Source: Prevotella communis
GTDB taxonomy: Bacteria > Bacteroidota > Bacteroidia > Bacteroidales > Bacteroidaceae
Direction of reading: 5' to 3'
Assembly (NCBI RefSeq): GCF_022024175.1
Contig: NZ_CP091794.1
Coordinates: 2,976,001 to 3,040,000, forward strand
DNA: 64,000 nucleotides
The position numbers were made by a program, and so were the translations under genes. This document shows, piece after piece, positions 59,100-64,000 of this stretch (position 1 is the first letter of the stretch; each line of letters begins with the position of its first letter). The notes beneath the pieces were generated by a model that had not been told where the DNA came from, searched no databases, and saw nothing but the letters and a program-made list of their open reading frames with translations.

Positions 59100-60038
59100 T
59101 TATAATAGTCTCACACTCTGATGACGGTTCCGGCCTTTCTTCGAGAAATTGATATCTGTCTGATAGCCCACAAACAGTTCGTGCCCGCCATTGCCGATGC
59201 TCAGGGCCGTTGTGTAGTATTCATAACTATAGCCCAACATCACACCGTGGAACTTGCCGCCAACATAAGCCGTAATCGATGTTCCCGGACTATAGCCCAG
59301 TCCTGCATACATCACTTTCTGCTCATGAACGTAGGTCAGACGTGTTGTAAAATCAGTGCGATATCCCACCCCGTCTGAACGTCCCATAACAGATGGCTGT
59401 ATTGATAAGAACGGATTTCTAAGGCGAATATTGCATCCAGCCATAAAATAATATGACATAGCAATGTCCAATTGATTGGTTTCGCCTATTTCTACCTCGG
59501 GTGCAAGCAGATGTTGAACCGATGCACCTGCATACCACGACTTCTGCTGATAATAGACTCCTGCATTAAGATCAAAGGCCGTTCCGTCAACATTTGACGT
59601 GGGCAGTGCTTCATCACCAGAGTCAATGAAATCCAGTTCAGAGCCTTTCAAAGTCTCGCTGAGCATCGCCGGTTGTATACCCAGACTCAACACACCACCG
59701 AGAAGTTTTATTTTCGGTGCATACATCACCGAGAATTTCTTATGAGAGAACACACCGATATCATCGTTCACGATCTGCGCGCCTACGCCATGATAAGTAC
59801 CCAGGAACTGAAAGGGCAGATCCGCAGAAAGAAACATCGTCTTTGGATTATGCTCAAAACCCACCAGCGACATATTATAATCCACCACCACGTTCACTTT
59901 ATTCTGTTTACCAGCAGCGGCAGGATTATACGCCGTCTCCATCGCCCAGTAGTGACTGAACGACGGATCATACTGTGCCTGCACCCCCTGCAAGGCCATC
60001 AGTAGTAGGGCCAATATCAACAGATTTCGCCTTAACAC
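59100..60038 (-). CDS. porP: Type IX secretion outer-membrane protein, PorP/SprF family
   Basis: A 312-residue exported barrel (signal to VQAQ). The family start is QYDPSFSHYWAMETAYNPAAAGKQNKVNV, with LGIQPAMLSETL and FVGYQTDINFSKK later. PorP/SprF proteins anchor T9SS components or cargo adhesins at the outer membrane. No ATG is available; the frame is closed upstream by a stop, and the best start is the GTG at 60038, which borders a CGTTAT-CA-ATAACG palindrome of the octamer family. It heads the minus-strand T9SS operon; no TAnnTTTG box was found upstream. Confidence 0.92.
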   Translation of the reverse strand: MLRRNLLILALLLMALQGVQAQYDPSFSHYWAMETAYNPAAAGKQNKVNVVVDYNMSLVGFEHNPKTMFLSADLPFQFLGTYHGVGAQIVNDDIGVFSHKKFSVMYAPKIKLLGGVLSLGIQPAMLSETLKGSELDFIDSGDEALPTSNVDGTAFDLNAGVYYQQKSWYAGASVQHLLAPEVEIGETNQLDIAMSYYFMAGCNIRLRNPFLSIQPSVMGRSDGVGYRTDFTTRLTYVHEQKVMYAGLGYSPGTSITAYVGGKFHGVMLGYSYEYYTTALSIGNGGHELFVGYQTDINFSKKGRNRHQSVRLL

Positions 60039-60051
60039 GTTATCAATAACG
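60038..60051. repeat. CGTTAT-CA-ATAACG palindrome of the octamer family
   Basis: CGTTAT at 60038-60043 and ATAACG at 60046-60051, 8 bp apart, at the GTG start of porP. Confidence 0.5.
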
Positions 60052-60116
60052 CAGTTTTTACCTTATTTATTATAATTTTTAATCACAAAAACTTTGGCAA
60101 TCCCGCAAAAACATTG

Positions 60117-60124
60117 TAAATTTG
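60117..60124 (+). promoter_or_regulatory. -7 promoter box for the omega-amidase/iorAB operon
   Basis: TAAATTTG with TTG at 60094-60096, 20 bp upstream, inside the 17-bp sequence shared with 39455-39471. It lies 23 nt before the ATG at 60148. Confidence 0.85.
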
Positions 60125-60147
60125 CAAACTCAAATAGTAACCTAAGC

Positions 60148-60912
60148 ATGAAAGTAGCCATCGTACAGCACGATATTGTATGGGCACAGCCGACGGAAAA
60201 TCTCCGCCACCTTAGCCAACTTCTCGACCGACAGTCGGAGGCTGACTTATACGTATTGGCAGAGACTTTCACCACGGGATTCATGGCTAAAGGTAATAAA
60301 ACCACAGACATCTCCCACGGTCTGACGTGGCTACAACAGCAGGCAAAAGAAAAGGATGCCGCCTTTGCTGCAAGCATCGCCACAAAAGATGAGGACGGGA
60401 GTTTACGCAACCGTCTTTTCTTTGTACGTCCCGACGGCACCTACGACTATTACGACAAGCATCACCTCTTCAGCTATGCAGGTGAGACGGATGTCTATGT
60501 AGCCGGACAGGAGCGTGTTATCGTAGAATGGCGCGGAATCAGATTTCTCCTGCAGGTATGCTACGATTTGCGTTTCCCCGTATTCAGTCGCAACTGTTTG
60601 GATTATGACGCAGTCATCTATGTGGCCAACTGGCCAACACCACGCATTGACGTATGGCAGACGCTGCTCAAGGCCCGTGCATTAGAGAACCAATGCTTCG
60701 TCATTGGCGTCAATCGCATAGGAGAGGACCCTGCCTGTACCTATTCTGGAGCCTCTGCCATCATAGATGCCTACGGAAAGACGATAGCCCATTGCAACGA
60801 TCACGAAGAAGGAATTGCTATTGGCGAACTCAACATAGCGCAACTACTGCGCTTCAGAGAGAAATTCCCTGTTTTACAGGATGCAGATGATTTTATATTA
60901 AAAAACCAGTAA
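60148..60912 (+). CDS. Nitrilase-superfamily omega-amidase-like hydrolase
   Basis: A 254-residue cytoplasmic amidohydrolase. The catalytic triad is Glu39 (LAETFTTGF), Lys104 (YYDKHHLF) and Cys138 (LLQVCYDLRFPVF). Length and motifs fit the omega-amidase/YafV group, which hydrolyses 2-oxoglutaramate or 2-oxosuccinamate, or deaminated glutathione in related members. An in-frame start at 60094 precedes the promoter, so the ATG at 60148 is used. iorA starts 2 nt after the stop, so a link to transamination of aromatic amino acids, which yields 2-oxoglutaramate when glutamine is donor, is reasonable. Confidence 0.9.
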   Translation: MKVAIVQHDIVWAQPTENLRHLSQLLDRQSEADLYVLAETFTTGFMAKGNKTTDISHGLTWLQQQAKEKDAAFAASIATKDEDGSLRNRLFFVRPDGTYDYYDKHHLFSYAGETDVYVAGQERVIVEWRGIRFLLQVCYDLRFPVFSRNCLDYDAVIYVANWPTPRIDVWQTLLKARALENQCFVIGVNRIGEDPACTYSGASAIIDAYGKTIAHCNDHEEGIAIGELNIAQLLRFREKFPVLQDADDFILKNQ

Positions 60913-60914
60913 AT

Positions 60915-62516
60915 ATGAAGAAACAACTATTACTTGGCGACGAAGCCATTGCGCTGGGAGCGCTACATGCCGGACTATCAGGTGTGTATGCTTATCCTGG
61001 CACCCCGTCGACAGAAATTACGGAGTTCATCCAGGGCAACGCCCTTGCTAAGGAACGCGGCGTACACAGCCGTTGGTCAACCAACGAAAAGACAGCCATG
61101 GAGGCCGCATTGGGTATGTCGTTCATGGGCAAGCGTGCACTGGTATGTATGAAGCACGTAGGCATGAACGTCTGTGCCGACCCGTTTGTCAACAGCGGCA
61201 TGACTGGCGTGAACGGTGGTGTGGTAGTCCTCGTGGCTGACGACCCCTCGATGCACTCCTCTCAGGATGAACAGGACTCTCGTTTCTACGGCAAGTTTGC
61301 AATGGTGCCCATTTTCGAGCCCAGCAATCAGCAGGAGGCCTACGACATGATGGCTGCAGCCTTCGATTACTCAGAGAAGCAGTGCTTGCCAGTATTGATG
61401 CGCGTCACCACCCGTATGGCACATAGTCGCGCCGTCGTTGAGTGTGTTGACGTTCCGCGCCAACAGAACGAGCTTAACTACAACGCCGAGGCCAAGAACT
61501 GGGTGCTGCTGCCTGCCAATGCCCGTAAGCGCAATGATATCGTGACGGCTCAACAGGCTTCCTTGGAGGAAGATGCCGCCAATTCACCTTATAATATATA
61601 TATAGAAGGTCAGGACAAGTCGCTGGGTATCATTGCCAGTGGTATCGGCTTCAACTACGTAAACGAGTGTTTCCCCAGTGGAAGTCCCTACCCCATCCTG
61701 AAGATTTCACAGTATCCGCTCCCCAAGAAACTGGTACGCCGCATGCTCAGCGAATGCAAGCAAGTGCTCATCGTTGAGGAGGGGCAGCCATTCATCGAGG
61801 ATATGGTACGCGGTGTCAGCGAGAGTATGAACATCAAAGGCAAGCTCGACGGGACCCTGCCCCGTACAGGCGAACTGACCCCCGATATTGTAAAGAAAGC
61901 ACTGGGCATGGAGATTGGCGAATGCTTCGACCCCTGCGCAGATGTTGCTCCACGTCCACCTGCACTCTGTCAGGGCTGTGGTCACCGTGATGTCTACGCT
62001 GCATTGAACGAAGTTCTGAAGGAATACGAGAATCCCCGTGTTTTCGGTGATATCGGTTGCTACACCCTTGGTTTCCTGCCCCCATTCCGCGCCATCCACT
62101 CTTGTGTTGATATGGGCGCTTCTATCACTATGGCCAAGGGTGCTGCCGATGCAGGCCAGTGGCCAGCTGTTGCCGTTATTGGGGACTCCACCTTCACCCA
62201 TTCAGGTATGACCGGTCTATTGGATGCCATCAACGAGAATGCAAATATCACCGTGATTATCTCCGACAACCTTACCACAGGTATGACTGGCGGTCAGGAT
62301 TCTGCAGGTACGAATAAGTTTGAAGCCATCTGCCGCGGACTCGGTTTGAGCGATGAGCACCTGAAGGTTGTTGTCCCTCTGCCCAAGAACATGCCGGAAA
62401 TCACACAGATGATTCGCGATGAGATCAACTACAAGGGCACATCTGTCATCATTCCACGTCGTGAATGTATGCAGACCCTACAACGTCATTTGAAACAAAA
62501 GAAAGCAGCAAAATGA
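60915..62516 (+). CDS. iorA: Indolepyruvate:ferredoxin oxidoreductase alpha subunit, short form
   Basis: A 533-residue thiamine-diphosphate enzyme that, with IorB, oxidatively decarboxylates aryl pyruvates to aryl-acetyl-CoA (or works in reverse). The N-terminal part is LLLGDEAIALGALHAGLSGVYAYPGTPSTEI. The TPP half has PALCQGCGHRDVY (near 351-363), FGDIGCYTLG and GDSTFTHSGMTGLLDA. The classic C-terminal ferredoxin domain with two 4Fe-4S clusters is absent; the protein ends shortly after VIIPRRECMQTLQRH. The stop overlaps the iorB start by 4 nt (ATGA). Confidence 0.92.
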   Translation: MKKQLLLGDEAIALGALHAGLSGVYAYPGTPSTEITEFIQGNALAKERGVHSRWSTNEKTAMEAALGMSFMGKRALVCMKHVGMNVCADPFVNSGMTGVNGGVVVLVADDPSMHSSQDEQDSRFYGKFAMVPIFEPSNQQEAYDMMAAAFDYSEKQCLPVLMRVTTRMAHSRAVVECVDVPRQQNELNYNAEAKNWVLLPANARKRNDIVTAQQASLEEDAANSPYNIYIEGQDKSLGIIASGIGFNYVNECFPSGSPYPILKISQYPLPKKLVRRMLSECKQVLIVEEGQPFIEDMVRGVSESMNIKGKLDGTLPRTGELTPDIVKKALGMEIGECFDPCADVAPRPPALCQGCGHRDVYAALNEVLKEYENPRVFGDIGCYTLGFLPPFRAIHSCVDMGASITMAKGAADAGQWPAVAVIGDSTFTHSGMTGLLDAINENANITVIISDNLTTGMTGGQDSAGTNKFEAICRGLGLSDEHLKVVVPLPKNMPEITQMIRDEINYKGTSVIIPRRECMQTLQRHLKQKKAAK

Positions 62517-63082
62517 AGACAGACATTATATTGTGCGGTGTAGGAGGACAGGGTATCCTCTCTATCGCCACCATCATTGGCGAAGCAGCCATGAACGAGA
62601 ACCTCTATATCAAGCAGGCCGAGGTACACGGTATGAGTCAGCGCGGCGGTGATGTGCAGTCAAACCTGCGCATTTCCAGCGATCCCATCCATAGCGACTT
62701 GATACCCAAGGGTGGAGCCGACGTAATCATCTCCATGGAGCCCATGGAGGCTCTGCGCTACTTGCCCTACCTGAAGAAAGACGGTTGGATTATCACCTCA
62801 GCCACTCCTTTCGTGAATATCCCCAATTATCCTGACATGGCTGTCATTGAGGCCGACCTCAAGAAACTGCCTCATGTCATCAGCATCAATATCGAGCAGA
62901 TGGCCAAGGACAACGGGGTTCCCCGCTCTGCTAATGTAATTTTACTGGGGGCTGCCCAAAAGGCCCTCGGTATTGAATATGAAAAACTGGAAGATGCCAT
63001 CCGTCGAGTTTTCGGTCGCAAGGGTGAAGCCATTGTAGAGGCCAACATCAAGGCTCTGGCACTAGGACGTGAGGCACAATAA
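62513..63082 (+). CDS. iorB: Indolepyruvate:ferredoxin oxidoreductase beta subunit
   Basis: A 189-residue gamma-type subunit of the 2-oxoacid oxidoreductase family. The start MKTDIILCGVGGQGILSIATIIGEAAM carries the G-x-G-G-Q-G motif for CoA or nucleotide binding, and EVHGMSQRGGDVQSNLRIS (54-72) is the family signature. The ATG at 62513 overlaps the iorA stop by 4 nt; an earlier in-frame start at 62465 is inside iorA. A DUF3467 gene follows after 33 nt. Confidence 0.94.
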   Translation: MKTDIILCGVGGQGILSIATIIGEAAMNENLYIKQAEVHGMSQRGGDVQSNLRISSDPIHSDLIPKGGADVIISMEPMEALRYLPYLKKDGWIITSATPFVNIPNYPDMAVIEADLKKLPHVISINIEQMAKDNGVPRSANVILLGAAQKALGIEYEKLEDAIRRVFGRKGEAIVEANIKALALGREAQ

Positions 63083-63115
63083 AAGATAAAATTGCAAAAA
63101 GATAAAAAACATACA

Positions 63116-63439
63116 ATGAACGAAAACGAGCAGAAGCAGCAAGGACTGCAATTAGAACTGACGCCCGACAAGGCGCAAGGTGAGTATGCCAACTTTGCCA
63201 TCATCACCCATTCATCATCAGAATTTATCGTCGATTTCGCACGCATGCTCCCAGGCCTGCCAAAGGCCCAGGTACGTAGTCGTGTCATCCTGGCTCCCGA
63301 ACACGCCAAACGTCTGTTGGGTGCACTCCAGGAGAATCTCATGCGCTACGAGCATCAATTCGGAAAGATAAAAATGCCAGAAGAAGAGCAAGGTCCACGC
63401 ACTATCGCCCCCTTCGGATCAGGTAAGGGCGAGGCATAA
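63116..63439 (+). CDS. DUF3467 family protein
   Basis: A 107-residue soluble protein. GEYANFAIITHSSSEFIVDFARMLPGLPKAQVRSRVILAPEHAKRLLGALQENLMRYE is the DUF3467 pattern, a small alpha/beta protein widespread in Bacteroidota with no known function. A TTG at 63092 is in frame, but the ATG at 63116 is the normal start (MNENEQKQQGLQLELTPDKAQ). It is the last gene of the omega-amidase/iorAB run. Confidence 0.85.
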   Translation: MNENEQKQQGLQLELTPDKAQGEYANFAIITHSSSEFIVDFARMLPGLPKAQVRSRVILAPEHAKRLLGALQENLMRYEHQFGKIKMPEEEQGPRTIAPFGSGKGEA

Positions 63440-63447
63440 GAAACACA

Positions 63448-64000
63448 TCACAGATTTTTCTGGAAGAACTGGAGTACGCGTTCTTGGGCCCTCACAGGAC
63501 AACTGTGGGGAATATCCCAAAGTTCCGTCTCCAGTTTTTCGTTGGCCCCCTGACTCTTCCAGGTATCGTGCATCACCTTGAAGGCTTTCTCGACACCAGG
63601 CACAGGGAAGAGTTTATCCTGCGAACCATTGATAAACAGCATCGCCTTAGGACAAGCCATACTGGCCACATGAGGATAGTCGAGCCAACGACGCAAGCCC
63701 GGGAAACAGTTGGCAAAACCGCCATTCTCCGTGCGACTATAGTTGAACGACATCTGTTCATCGGTAGTCACCATCCAACAAACGGCCGCACCAGCCTTGA
63801 TACGATCACTCAAGGCCGACAACATCCAGGCACGATAGCCCCCCATGGAACAACCCATACAACCGATACGCTCAGCATCCACCTCTGGTAACGAGGCAAG
63901 AAACTCCGTACCGGCAATATCGTCATAGGTCATATAGGCTGATAAGTCAATGCCATACATCATCATGTTGCCGGCAATCATATCATAACGGTCGCGTTTA
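63448..64000 (-). CDS. Alpha/beta hydrolase (Abhydrolase_7-type esterase), start cut off
   Basis: The reading frame runs off the right edge of the window, so the N-terminus is missing (visible start KRDRYDMIAGNMMMYGIDLSAY). The nucleophile Ser lies in GCMGCSMGGYRAW, and the late acid and His in INGSQDKLFPVPG and WDIPHSCPV. The pattern fits the Bacteroidota family of acetyl-xylan-esterase-like or dienelactone-hydrolase-like proteins. It converges with the DUF3467 gene, with 8 nt between stops. Confidence 0.8.
   Translation of the reverse strand, partial: KRDRYDMIAGNMMMYGIDLSAYMTYDDIAGTEFLASLPEVDAERIGCMGCSMGGYRAWMLSALSDRIKAGAAVCWMVTTDEQMSFNYSRTENGGFANCFPGLRRWLDYPHVASMACPKAMLFINGSQDKLFPVPGVEKAFKVMHDTWKSQGANEKLETELWDIPHSCPVRAQERVLQFFQKNL

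Overview
The window looks like a chromosomal stretch from a member of the Bacteroidales, most likely the Prevotellaceae of gut or rumen. The reasons are the type IX secretion/gliding cluster (porP-gldK-gldL-gldM-gldN), the many promoters of the Bacteroidota type (-7 box TAnnTTTG with a TTG about 19-21 bp upstream), scarce Shine-Dalgarno sequences, lipoproteins with CGDDD-type surface signals, and secreted xylan/hemicellulose enzymes. I infer the taxon from gene content; there is no rRNA in the window.

Layout. 1-10.4 kb is housekeeping: the end of recX, comF, pyrE, argH, a tRNA-Leu(UAA), a TPR/OmpA-like lipoprotein, a thioredoxin-fold lipoprotein without active-site cysteines, comM, a metallo-beta-lactamase-fold hydrolase and a ZIP metal transporter. 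10.4-13.3 kb is a gene-poor accessory patch. It holds a 22-bp triple repeat, an MNT nucleotidyltransferase with a decayed HEPN partner, a small outer-membrane barrel preceded by a highly structured RNA leader, and a polyvalent-type kinase-like protein. 13.3-17.5 kb holds an NAD(P)H flavin reductase, rmuC, a geranylgeranyl-reductase-like flavoprotein and malate dehydrogenase.

17.6-24.9 kb is, in my reading, a peptide and 4-hydroxyproline catabolic operon: a zinc-metallopeptidase lipoprotein, an Xaa-Pro aminopeptidase, a glycyl radical enzyme whose catalytic residues match trans-4-hydroxy-L-proline dehydratase (HypD), its radical-SAM activase, and a second Xaa-Pro aminopeptidase. A LacI-family regulator follows, with CGCAA-N4-TTGCG palindromes around it, and then an outer-membrane barrel receptor, a TonB receptor and an ECF-type S component.

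31.6-50.2 kb is a polysaccharide region. It has a membrane-spanning lipoprotein regulator with a C-terminal HTH, a small secreted protein resembling its sensor part, a GH3 enzyme, and a five-gene operon (GH9 fused to a beta-helix, a CE1 esterase, a secreted nitroreductase, GH43, double GH43). A further esterase and a DUF4380 protein are transcribed divergently. The fermentative pflB-pflA operon sits inside this region on the opposite strand.

50.2-60.0 kb (minus strand) carries a surface lipoprotein, priA, a PorT-like barrel and the type IX secretion core. 60.1-64 kb has an omega-amidase-type nitrilase, indolepyruvate oxidoreductase iorAB, a DUF3467 protein and the start-truncated end of an esterase.

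A thread running through the window is short in-operon and promoter-proximal tandem DNA: 7-bp arrays (TTTTCAC, AATNTTT, AATTATC, TTTCCTC), 8-bp-phased CGTTATnn arrays, and two unrelated 22-bp x3 arrays. Some of these form stop codons, start codons, signal peptides or promoter elements of the adjoining genes.
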